Origin: Asterias rubens
Taxonomy: Eukaryota; Echinodermata; Asteroidea; Forcipulatida; Asteriidae
Assembly (NCBI RefSeq): GCF_902459465.1
Contig: NC_047063.1
Span: 16,739,343-16,803,342 of the forward strand
Reading direction: 5' to 3'
Length of the DNA stretch: 64,000 nt
Shown: piece after piece, positions 11,034 through 21,186 of the stretch
Position numbering within the stretch: the first letter of the stretch is position 1
How the letters are laid out: each line of letters begins with the position of its first letter
Position numbers and translations under genes: made by a program
Notes under the pieces: generated by a model
What the model was told of the DNA's origin: nothing
What the model saw: the letters and a program-made list of their open reading frames with translations, nothing else
Databases searched by the model: none

Positions 11034-11420
11034 TTAAAGGCAGTGGACACTATTGGTAAGTACTCAACATAATTATGAGCATAAAACCTTTCTTGGTGTC
11101 GAGTGATGTGGAGAGGCTGATGGTATAAAACATTGTGAGAAACAGCTCCCTCTGAAGTGCCATAGTTTTCGGGAAAGAAGTAATTTTCCACATATTTGAT
11201 TTCGAGACCTCAGATTTAGAACTTGAGTTCTCGAAATCAACCATCTAAACGAACACAACTTCGTGTGACAAGGGTGTTTTCTTCTTTCATTATTATCTCA
11301 CAACTTTGATGACCGATTGAGCTCAAGTTTTCACAGGTTAGTTATTTTATGCATATATTGAGATACACCAACTGTGAAGGCTAGTCTTTGACAATTACCA
11401 ATAGTGTCCACTGCCTTTAA
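11034..11420. mobile_element. TTAA-flanked MITE, family K1, in gene B intron 1
   Basis: Starts TTAAAGGCAGTGGACACTAT and ends with the mirror ATAGTGTCCACTGCCTTTAA. The TTAA target is typical of Kolobok and piggyBac elements. Related copies lie at 49127, 51795 and 63250. Confidence 0.8.
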
Positions 11421-12437
11421 ACGTACACCGCTTGAAGATAATGATAGTGACTTGACTTGCCTAGGTGCTGCAGTTTTTGAATTTGGGTAAAACAATGTTA
11501 AGGAAATAATTTTTGTCTCAGTGATCATGAGAAGAAAATTATTTTAGCATGTAAACACGTATTTTCGTGTATTTTAATGTAGTTCTGTGGACGTTGTTTT
11601 TTGTGTTACAAAAAGTTTAAGAAGCTTCCGTCTTATTGTTGAATGTATACAAAGGTGCAGAGGCGATGTTTTTATTCATAAGGGACCGGATACAGAGACA
11701 AGCTCTTTTAAACACCACAACGTGCTTTTAACTACCAATTACCTCACGCACGCATCCAAACACATAACATGAATCGTGTGAGGATTTCTTTGCTCGGCTT
11801 GTGAAAGGAAAAAAAAGCATGACAAAGTTGTTAACGATCAACAACGCCATGTTCACCTGTGTAGTGTGTTCCTTTAACTTCGACATGATCACAATTCACT
11901 TTGAACTCTTTGGAATATTTGCTGCTGATATGCTGCTGTTTAGAAAACTTACCTTTAATTCCATTCAGTTTGTTAACGGTCGAATTGTGTCTGTCAGAGA
12001 AGACTTCAGCCTGCTTGTGCAAAGCTTCCTTGATGCAGCGTAAACCATTTAAAACTACTACGAGTTTGCCGCCAAGTCGAACACTGAACACTTCCCCGTA
12101 CTGTTTGGACCAATGAGTGAAAACATGATGAGATAGTCCACGGCGAAGGGCCAGTGCGCTGCCGATAACTGGCCAACCAGTCGGTCCTGGTGGCAGATTC
12201 TTAGGCAGGCGAGTCCAGTACAACCCAAGCAGGAACACAAACAAAAACACGAATACCGACTGCAACCTGACAGCTTCAAACAACGTTAAGACTAAGTTGA
12301 GCATGGTGAGAATGGAGGAGAATTGAGATGGAAATAATTATTATCAACAAGTTGTCTGATATTCGGTGAGCATGTTTCACAATCGTCTGATGTTTTGCCC
12401 TCTTCTTTCCTTGTATATGTATGTTTGCCAAGACGGA

Positions 12438-12447
12438 GCGCATGCGC
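12438..12447. promoter_or_regulatory. NRF-1-like palindrome upstream of gene B
   Basis: GCGCATGCGC is a perfect NRF-1 core 134 bp upstream of the gene B start codon (12304, minus). No clear TATA box is seen on that strand nearby. Function is inferred. Confidence 0.35.
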
Positions 12448-12620
12448 ACTTTGAAATGGATAATGGGCGGGAATAAAGCCCTCCGAAGCTGGCCTTAGTT
12501 TATTTGTGGGCAGGTAGTTGGGTACTCCAGGGCCGACCTTGGTAAGTAAGTTGGGTATAGGATTTGATTAAAACTAACGAAGGACATTTTAAGAGTAATC
12601 TGGATTGTTTGTTCAGTAGA

Positions 12621-12760
12621 TTGGAGTCTTTTGAACGCTAGTTGTCTGCAGACGTACCGGGTAAATTTCCGTTTACGTCGTTCTGAGCATGCTCACTTTC
12701 TAAGAACAAGTCATTTACCTGGTAGTCTGCTGCCACCATAAGGCCACCAAAAAGTCTCCC
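12621..12760. mobile_element. decayed family M MITE
   Basis: Left end GGAGTCTTTTGAACGCTAG and right end ACCTGGTAGTCTGCTGCCACC..AAAAAGTCTCCC match the family M termini. Two or more indels have accumulated. Confidence 0.6.
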
Positions 12761-14334
12761 ATCTGATTGCTAACAGTATTGGTAAACTTAAGGTTGTGAG
12801 ACCGATTCTTCATTTACAGTGGGTAGGGATTAATGTCTTGGCCAAGCAAAATGTACAAAAAAAACTTTATAAGTGGAAATAATCAACGCCACAGCCATTA
12901 ATTTGTCTTACGGTACAAAGGATCTTTGACACACTATGGCAGTTAGAAAAGTTTATAGCCCATTAAATCTATAATTGCTCGTCCATAAAAAAATCCACTG
13001 TCGTAAAATTATAAAACTTGTTAATGGTTTAGTGTATAATTAGTAAATAACATTTGCCAAAAGAATTTTAACAAAATGCAGGTAGACTCCAAATGCCACT
13101 GGCTTTCCAGAGAGACCACCGCTACAGAAAGAGCCAATTTAGAAAACTTACACAACAAACACAGTCTGTAAGCAAGATATCTGGAAACCTGCAATGAAAA
13201 ATTGATGATTTCACTTTATCATGAGGATTAGATCTTGGTATGTCTGTAAAAGTCTGTTAATGTTTGTGCGCGAAGTATAGGAGTGAAGATATTTGTCAAC
13301 CGGTAATTTTTTTTGTGACGTCACGTGCAGGTGGCCCTTTGACGGAACCAGAGCAAGAGGGTGTCAAAGATTGAGGTTCATGGATGAGTAGCATTGGCAA
13401 CTGACACTTACCTGGTGGATAACGTACCGGGAACTCTGGTCACCGGCGTAAATGTAAAGAAAAGCAAAATCGCATTCAGAGTTTTAAACTCATATTGTTT
13501 TTACTTTTTTAGTTTTATTTTAGTTTTTAGTTGTAGACATCGAGGCTTGACAACAAAGGCTTGAAGACACACCCAGCCTTCCTACCCCCGTAGCCACCCG
13601 TGACTAGCTAACGCTGCCTGACCAATCCATCTCAACAGCGTTAACAATTCAACACAAGGCTCATACTATACAATCACAATGCCAATTAGCAAAGCATAAG
13701 CGTTCAATTTGTATCAGATTATATTTAAATTACGTTTCAACCGGGACAATCATAGGGATCAGTGTTATACAAACATGCACGGCCATAAAAAGCCCCCGAA
13801 CATAAATTAATTATACATGGGCGGAAATGAGCTAAATTTGAGTTAACCCAAAACTAATAAAATTGAAAAAAGGGTCGTAGATTGCTTTTGGACAAGTAAT
13901 GCTGATTTTTAAGTTTAAAATACCGAGAAAGATACAGACAAAGTGACCATGTTTTTAGCTGAAAATAGTGCCTGTCTGGGGCTTACGCATTGACACAGAT
14001 AGCAATTTAAAACCGTATTTTCAGAGAAACCGTATTTTCAGAGAAACGTCGAATCCATTCACGTTTAGAGAGGTACCAGCCGGTGTCCCAGAGAAATCGG
14101 TCCGCCACGGATTCTGGACCCCAAATAGAAATTAACATGGGCTGGAGAAGGATATTTCAAAAGAGGGCGCTATCAGAAGTAGTTTGTGCACAGTTAACCA
14201 TTACCGGGGAACCGAATCTCCTGTGTCCACGGTCTTTATTACGTAACTACACTAAAGCTTGCCCCGATTCATGTGATATAGCAACTGTCTGTATAGTCTT
14301 AGGAGTTTGAACTATTGATTTTGGTATACTCAGT
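12761..14334. other. non-coding spacer
   Basis: AT-rich spacer between gene B and the A0 fragment. Small ORFs here show no family signature and no P450 exon is recognisable. A short direct repeat 'gagaaaccgtattttca' occurs at about 14020-14045. Confidence 0.4.
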
Positions 14335-14528
14335 TCTTCCCCGAGTCATGTGAACAAAATATTACAGGCATATTACTCGGGTGGGATTCGAACCCTCTTG
14401 TAAGTCTAGAGCAGTGTCTTACCAACTATACTACCGTGATTGCCCGGTAGTAGAGGCAGTTCGAATCCTATGTTTTGGCAGCGGGTACCGAAACGATAAA
14501 GAGATGTTAAATTTGCATCGGGGGAGTT
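14335..14528 (-). repeat. tRNA-like SINE-type repeat, family S
   Basis: Minus strand has 'ggtagtatagttggtaagac' (A-box-like) and GGTTCGAATCC (B-box). Flanking words TTAAATTTGCATCGGGG and 'tatactcag..ccgagtc' recur at 28431, 40446, 42564 and 60978. Confidence 0.6.
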
Positions 14529-15160
14529 TGAATTAGTTAAACGGTAACTTGTGATCAAACAAGTCATTGTTCCATACAATATTCAAATCTAATATGCAAA
14601 TGGCCTTTTTACAAGGACTGCCGATAAGCTGTTGCAAACCGCTCACCAACCAAACAGACCAAAAATGCTAAAACAAAATAGTAATCTGTCTGACGTTTCA
14701 ACCCCGGTAGGTGAGTCTTTCTCGAAGGCTAACTGACAACACACCAAACTTGAACAGACTTCTGGTGAAATAAAATCAGTCAAGTGGGAAGGGAGATTAA
14801 AGCACACAGACAAGCGGGATTCCGAATTAACGAAAAGTAAAGGATGAACATAATAAGGTCATAGCCTTGGGCTATAGTATTGTACAAATATAATGTCTGC
14901 ATAGTCGCTGTGTGACCGTAAACCGAATCGGTAAATATGTATTGACAAAAGAGTCACAGAAATAGGCAAAATGAAAAACAAACTTGATGACTGAGCTCAA
15001 ATCTGCTTCCATTATGACTTTATTGACTGTATAGACGAGACAAATCAGGCTAGTCAAACAAACACTTTGGTAAAACAGACAAGACCAGCGTGCAGATGTA
15101 CCATTGACGATCTCAGCCCTCAGCTGGCATTCAATTATACGTTTCTACGTGGAGCGGGTA
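14529..15160. repeat. spacer with retroelement 3'-end-like motif
   Basis: About 14690-14745 (minus) reads 'agccttcgagaaagactcac' then 'ggggttgaaacgtcaga', a motif I associate with 3' ends of Penelope-like or similar retroelements. No reverse transcriptase is present. Weak assignment. Confidence 0.3.
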
Positions 15161-15249
15161 TACACCAAAGTCTAATACTCTCACTGACTATAACGTGTAA
15201 AATCTACAGAATTGAACAAATTTCAACAACAACAACTACAAAACTCATT

Positions 15250-15436
15250 ATGTTGAACCAAATCGTAGACTTGCTCCAAATGGTTGGTTGGCAAACGGCT
15301 GTTCTCTTCCTCCTTGTGTTCTTCATTGGACTGTACTGGATTCAGCAGCCTGTGAATCTCCCACCAGGACCGACTGGTTGGCCAGTCGTGGGCTGTGCAT
15401 TCAACGTACAGAAACGACAAACTCATATTGTATTCT
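15250..15436 (+). pseudogene. P450 exon 1 fragment (A0), truncated
   Basis: Starts [14 protein letters not shown] with anchor and [11 protein letters not shown] hinge, like exon 1 of A and C copies, and keeps about 75 bp of A1-like 5' leader upstream (15162 on). At QTHI the sequence jumps into the shared 3'-flank block ('attctcccctataaaagg', as at 5503 and 20233). No donor or later exon follows. This is a duplication breakpoint scar, about 62 codons long, followed by sequence that belongs upstream of A2. Confidence 0.9.
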
Positions 15437-16185
15437 CCCCTATAAAAGGGCTGGTTTCCACAGCAACCGCAAAACAAAAAGATGTTTGAAACTTATTTCT
15501 TTGATGTATTATACCTTGTATTATTCCATGAATACTGCGTACTAAATCTCACACAGTTTAAGTTGGAATGTTTCATTACATAATTGCATTAACCCATTTC
15601 GCAGTATAAAGCAGAAGATGCTTGTGACTCAGCTATTCACTTGAAATAGTTTATATGGTCCAATGCTCAAGTGGGATATTCGGCAACCATTGGTATTTGT
15701 AGTAGGTCGAATGTAATTCTGAACACTGTGGGTGTGTGCCTGTATGTGTTATTTTCTTATGTACAAATTGGTCAATATGATCCCACGGACGGCTGAACAA
15801 TCCTCGACCATAAAATGGTGGAAGATCCAAAGTTACAGGCTGACAGACACTGACGACTGACACACTCATACAGGCTGTATGAATCAGGTATGCATTTTTT
15901 AAGAAGAATCTATAAACAAATAGTAAACTTGCGCGTACAACCATGTGTACATCTCTTAGGGTGAGTGTTGACGTTTATGAGTGTGCCTTGCTGATTTCTC
16001 AGAGAAAAAATACATTGCATTCTGCTAATACGCATCAGCGTTATATTTGCCCCCCCCAAAAAAAAAAAAGAAAAAAAAAAAAACCCACGACCGTATACAG
16101 TAAAAACCCTAAAATTAGGTAAAATGTCAGCAGATAATAATCTGGTGAATCAACATGTTGTCAAAGTGAACTTGGACTTTGGCTA
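15437..16185 (+). repeat. C-type upstream block before A2
   Basis: Corresponds closely to 20240-20977 upstream of C1 and to parts of the regions upstream of C2 and C3. A2 therefore has C-type 5' DNA, unlike A1. It contains the C/A homopolymer at about 16050-16085. Confidence 0.7.
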
Positions 16186-16243
16186 AGGTCAGAGTCACCA
16201 AGTAGAGGGTAGGCTACTGGTAAAGGTCGAGTGGTATATAAAT
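16186..16243 (+). promoter_or_regulatory. A2 promoter: AAGGTCA half-site and TATA box
   Basis: CTAAGGTCA (AGGTCA at 16186-16191) lies about 45 bp before TATATAAA (16236-16243). The start codon is at 16388. The same pair stands before C1, C2 and C3. Confidence 0.55.
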
Positions 16244-18057
16244 AAAAACAATAAACCTAAGCCCGAAGCTGGTATTGATCAAATGTTTTCGAAGTGGAAG
16301 GGGAAAACACTACATGCTAAGTCTCATCGACTATTACGTGTAAAATCCGGAGCATTGAAATTGGTAAAAACACAAAACTAAATAATCATGTTGAACCAAA
16401 TCGTAGACTTGCTCCAAATGGTTGGTTGGCAAACGGCTGTTCTATTCCTCGTTGTGTTCTTCATTGGACTGTACTGGATTCAGCAGCCTGTGAATCTTCC
16501 ACCAGGACCGACTGGTTGGCCAGTCGTGGGTTGTGCATTCAACGTACAGAAACGACAAACTCATATTGCTTTCACCGAATTGGTCCAAGCAGTATGGGGT
16601 AGTGTTTAGTGTACGACTTGGCCCTCAGCTCTTCGTAGTTCTGAATGATTTACGCAGCATCAAGAAGGCCTTGCATGAGCAAGCTGATGTCTTCTCCGAC
16701 AGACTGGTTGTAGATTTTGCGAAACTACTGGGAGTGGAAGGTATTCACTCTTTTTTTTATAACAAACAACCTGTTAAATTTACAAAATGTACTTTACTTT
16801 TCTCTTACCAATACATTATTTTCCACATAATCATGACAATACATAGATATGAAATAACAGAATAGATGGTTTTTTATAGTATTAACCATAGTATAACCAA
16901 CAATCATGGATGATTTCGATGATTTGTGATTAAATGGGTAAAGACGTATAACATTGTGACTTTATTGTCTCCTTTATAATAGGCAGTGTCGTTTTTGAAA
17001 ATGGCACTGTTTGGAAGGAGCGTCGTCGGTTTGGTCTCGGGGCTCTGAGAAGCTTTGGTATGGGCAAGAAAAGCATCGAGCATTCCATCAACGAGGAATC
17101 ACGGTACCTCCTCGACGGCTTTGCTGACAAACAAGGAAAACCATTCGATGCCACACACCTCATCAACAATGCCGTCTCCAACATCATTTGTAAAATTTGC
17201 TTCGGTTACAGGTTTGACTACTCCGACCCCAAGTTCGCTGAGCTTATTGCTATTCTCGGAGAGCAATTGTCCGATAGCTCGTCGCTGTTTGCTAACTTTA
17301 AGTCGGCTGCGTCTAAAGCTCGGACAAAACGAAATGCCGATTTCATAATTGATTTTGTCCGTAAAATAGTCCAGGTATAAAATGCATGTTAATTCATTCA
17401 AATATTGCCTTCTTTGTATTTCTTTTTATAGCATTATGTAGTTTGTGCACTATCCACAACAAGCCTCTCCCGACGCCCCTCTCTGACCGAAGGGGGGGGG
17501 GCGGGGGTACGGGGATTTATGTTTTACCAGTTCATGTGTATGTTTTCATCTCGATGGTGATGTTGTAAGTAGTCTAAAGTGTTCATTTCCCAGAGTTTAT
17601 CATCTTACTTTGTTGTATGTGCATCTTTCTAATTTTAAACTTCAAGGACCACCATCAATCATATGATGAAAATGACATCCGGGATATTATTGACATGGGA
17701 ATAGCCGAGGTCAAGCAGTCAAAGAGCAAGGAAAAACATGGTGGTCGAAATGAGAAGGAGATCTTCAACGACGGTGCACTTATTCGAAGTGTTATATTTT
17801 TATTCATCGCTGGTACCGATACAACGACCCAAACTCTGCTTTGGACTTTGATGTACATGGCTCTACATCCTGATGTGCAAAAGAAGGTACAGTCATTTTA
17901 AACTTTTGTGGATTATGTTTTGCTATGTTTTATTGTTTCTTTTGACATGTCTTGAGTTCCTACTCAACTTGGCTATAGTTATATTGGTGTCAGATGTTTG
18001 AGCTCACCTATCGCGTGTGCTCGATTAGCATCCCCTGAGCCCCGTCACGGGCTTAAT

Positions 18058-18142
18058 GGGATACTTTGGAACGCTAGGTGGCAGCAGACTTTCCAGGTTT
18101 TACCTGGCGTGTCTGCTGCCACCTAGCGTCCCAAAAGTTCCC
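18058..18142. mobile_element. family M MITE in A2 intron 3
   Basis: Copy of the hairpin at 3388-3472 carried along by the A1/A2 duplication; same arms and spacer. Confidence 0.7.
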
Positions 18143-18782
18143 TTTTGGTTGACCGTGATCCCGTGCCCAAAATCATATTTTGAGAACCCAGGCTTGTAAC
18201 ATCGAATGAAGCCCCATCCAATTAGTCAAAATAATGTGTACAGTAGAATTGAGCTTATAATGGATGCTCCATCGTGATTACCAAACAGGTCCAGTCTGAA
18301 ATTGATGAGGTCATTGGAGGGAGTCGTCAACCACTAATGACCGACAGTCCTAACATGCCGTACACTAATGCCGTTATAATGGAGATGCAACGCATGCGTC
18401 CTGTGGCACCTTTAGCTATTCCCCGCAAAACTAGGGACGACACGACGCTGGACGGGTACACAATTCCGTCAAACACGTGTAAGTAGCTTTCAAAATATTA
18501 GCTGTTTATTTAAATGAAAATTTAAACAAGACACGACTTTCTTTTAGTTGTAATTGTCTCTCCATATTTTTCTTGTTTTTATCTATCTGCTTCTTCATGT
18601 ATAAAGGCGTGTTTGTCAACATCTGGGCAGTACACCATGATCCTGCGACGTGGACAGAGCCAGAGAAATACAACCCAGCCCGGTTCCTCTCTGCTGATGG
18701 CAAGAGTGTCATTCAACATGGGTCACTCATTACATTTGGAACAGGTAGGAAATGGTTTTCTTTTCTTTTCACATCAGGCAGA

Positions 18783-18890
18783 AATGGGATACTTTTGGGA
18801 CGCTGGGTGGCAGCAGACTTACCAGATAAAAGCATGACAATTTTCCCGATGTATCTGATGCCCCTCATTCGTGTTCCAAAGTCTTCCATT
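18783..18890. mobile_element. family M MITE in A2 intron 5
   Basis: Orthologous to 4116-4220. Here the left end is still AATGGGATACTTTTGGGACG, so the A1 copy (AAAGGG) has mutated. Confidence 0.6.
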
Positions 18891-19293
18891 GTGAATGAGT
18901 GCAAGCCGAAGAGTGTAATCGTAAAGGCTTAGTTTACCACATTTCGCCATAGTCTAACACAACAGTTGTTTTTTGAAATTATTTACAGGTCGCCGTGCCT
19001 GCATGGGAGAAAATCTCGCTAAATCCGAGCTCTTTATTTTCTTTGTCAACATCCTTCAACGATTCACTGTTACCTTTCCAGAGGGTAAAGCGACCCCGTC
19101 ACAGGATGGATCGGCTGGTGCTATACTTGGCCCGAGACCATACGAACTGTGTGGCACCATCAGACGTACATAAATGTTTCAGATTTGGATCTGCGCTCTG
19201 TCAATCAAGCCTCGAGCAGTCTGCTTATTGCCGTGTAGAATTTATATTTGTTAATATATTTTTTTCTGTTTTCATGAAGTTTTTTAAGTTGAT

Positions 19294-19644
19294 ATAAAGG
19301 TTTTCTTCGGCAAATGAGCAGTCAAATTCATTTTCACGCGCTCGAATTAAAGCTTTTTTGTCTCTCCAGCTGTAACTGCGTTTCAAATTCAGAATTCGGC
19401 CATTCAATTTCGGTTTGAGTCGAGTCACACACCTCAAAAAGCGTCTGCGAATTTGAATGCTGCTTGGATGGATTGGTAAATCGAATGATTATTTTGTTAA
19501 ATCGAATGACGCAACATTACATTCGACTAATCATGAAACGAAAGCGAATGACCCTTTTCTGTGGCATTCGATTTCGTGCGAAATAGAATTGTTTGGTGGT
19601 TAAATTGGCTGCTCATTTGCCGAAATTGACGGAGAAAACTCTAT
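19294..19644. mobile_element. TIR element family N behind A2
   Basis: Duplicate of 4626-4975 with the same TIRs and the same internal TCATTCGATTT-type words. Confidence 0.6.
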
Positions 19645-19781
19645 GTAGCACCGAGAATGATCAATCTTTCAGAGACCGTTGCATGGACTTAAGTAACATT
19701 TTACCTCTTGTTGAGGTAAAAGACCACTCAGACTATTTTTCTCAAACTAAACTCATATTCACATTGGATTGTGTTGTTTAA

Positions 19782-20385
19782 ATTAGTGTTTTATTTTGTT
19801 TAACCCCTGTGTCATGGTTTAAAAATATGCTCTTTTGGTATACGTTTTATATTTGGCTTTAGAGGGTTTTTAAATCCATTCGTGTTGGGATTAAGGGTTA
19901 TTTATTGTTGTCACTGCCTTCTGTTTTTATTGTGTTTATGGGTGTTGATTTTGCAAGGTTCTCGATTGTTGGTGTTTTAATGTTTTCTGTTATGTGATTT
20001 TTATAGTGTTTGAATTCAATGTCCTTTTAATAAACATATTGGCCTACTTATATTTTTATCATTGGTGGGGGTCTGGTTTTACACATCTGAGATGACAGTT
20101 TATACTTTTAACAATAAATATATCCTTTTTTAATGTAAAAATATCTGAATAATAAAATAATGCCGAGACGCACCGTACACGTGTACTTACTTGAATCCTT
20201 GTCAGATTTAAAGTTACCTGCTCTACTTTTGTATTCTCCCCTATAAAAGGGCTGGTTTCCACAGCAACCGCAAAACAAAAAGATCCTTGAAACTTATTCC
20301 TTTGATGTATTATACCTTGTATTAAATTCCATGAATACTGCGTACTGAATCTCACACAGTTTAAGTTGGAATGTTTTATTACGTA
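19782..20385 (+). repeat. shared 3'-flank block (copy 2 of 4)
   Basis: Counterpart of 5040-5650. It includes AATAAA at about 20028 and CTATAAAAGGGC at about 20241. It runs without a break into the C1 upstream region. Confidence 0.7.
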
Positions 20386-20977
20386 ATTGCATTAACCCAT
20401 TTCGCAGTATAAAGCAGAAGATACTTGTGCCTCAGCTATTCACTTGAAATAGTTTATATGGTCCAATGCTCAAGTGGGATATTCGGCAACCATTGGTATT
20501 TGTAGTAGGTCTAATGTAATTCTGAACACTGTGGGTGTGTGCCTGTATGTGTTATTTTCTTATGTTCAAATTGGTCAATATGATCCCACGGACGGCTGAA
20601 CAATCCTCGACCATAAAATGGTGGAAGATCCAAAGTTACAGGCTGACAGACACTGACGACTGACACACTCATACAGGCTGTATGAATCAGGTATGCATTT
20701 TATAAGAAAGAATCTATAAACAAATAGTAAACTTGCGCGTACAACCACGTGTACATCTCTTAGGGTGTGTGTTGACGTTAATGAGTGTGCCTTGCTGATT
20801 TCTCAGAGAAAAAAAACACTGCATTCTGCTAATACGCATCAGCGTTACATTTGCCCCCCCCCCCCAAAAAAAAAAACCACGACCGTATACATTAAAAACC
20901 CTAAAATTAGGTAAAATGTCAGCAGATAATAATCTGGTGAATCAACATGTTGTCAGAGTGAACTTGGACTTTGGCTA

Positions 20978-21034
20978 AGGTCAGAGTCACCAAGTAGAGG
21001 GTAGGCTACTGATAAAGGTCGAGAGGTATATAAA
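20978..21034 (+). promoter_or_regulatory. C1 promoter: AAGGTCA half-site and TATA box
   Basis: AGGTCA at 20978-20983 in CTAAGGTCA; TATATAAA at 21027-21034; ATG at 21187 (160 bp from the TATA start). Conserved with A2, C2 and C3. Confidence 0.6.
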
Positions 21035-21186
21035 TAAAAACAATAAACCTATATATAAGCCCAAAGCTGGTATTGATCAATATCTTTCGAAGTGGTAGGG
21101 GAAAACACTACATGCTAAGTCTCATCGACTATTACGTGTAAAATCCGGAGCATTGAAATTGGTAAAAAACAAAAAACTAACTAATC

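Larger units (their letters stand above)
6733..12304 (-). pseudogene. Cytochrome P450, CYP2-clan (gene B), inverted copy with a frameshift in exon 2
   Basis: Minus-strand exons: 12304-11953, 10858-10499, 9180-8941, 8079-7890, 7290-7153, 6914-6733. Splice phases match the other copies. Start MLNLVLTLF, hydrophobic anchor, [11 protein letters not shown]; exon 2 WKVRRRF; exon 4 ETLR (ExxR); exon 5 NPTRF; exon 6 completes FGTGRRHCVGE; stop TAA at 6733. The I-helix reads IDGTETT, an acidic residue where the family has Ala or Gly. Exon 2 is 360 nt and puts exon 3 out of frame. Removing one base from the A5 run at 10558-10562 (T5 on the coding strand) restores a reading that ends RRLTELFSRIVR, as the paralogues do. 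So this is a 1-nt insertion or an assembly error; otherwise about 486 residues. It is the most diverged copy along with D. A MITE ends about 15 bp from the exon 4 acceptor. Pseudogene unless the indel is an error. Confidence 0.75.
16388..19173 (+). pseudogene. Cytochrome P450, CYP2-clan (copy A2), frameshifted in exon 1
   Basis: Exons: 16388-16740, 16983-17374, 17647-17886, 18289-18478, 18607-18744, 18989-19173. Exons 2-6 are almost identical to A1 and fully open ([33 protein letters not shown]). Exon 1 is 353 nt instead of 352: 'accgaattgg' at about 16575-16583 has one base too many against A1 (accaattgg) and C1 (accgaatgg), and the frame stops at 16607-16609. Left of this point the exon is C-like (FNVQKRQTH); right of it, A-like ([15 protein letters not shown]). 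The promoter is also C-type. So the copy is a chimera with the frameshift on the joint. No upstream or internal Met rescues the anchor. Pseudogene, unless the extra base is an assembly error. Confidence 0.88.

Noticed and set aside
15437-15489. A0 exon 1 reading on into FSPIKGLVST as an alternative C-terminus
   Set aside because: The continuation is shared 3'-flank DNA with no donor; it is a breakpoint, not a gene end.
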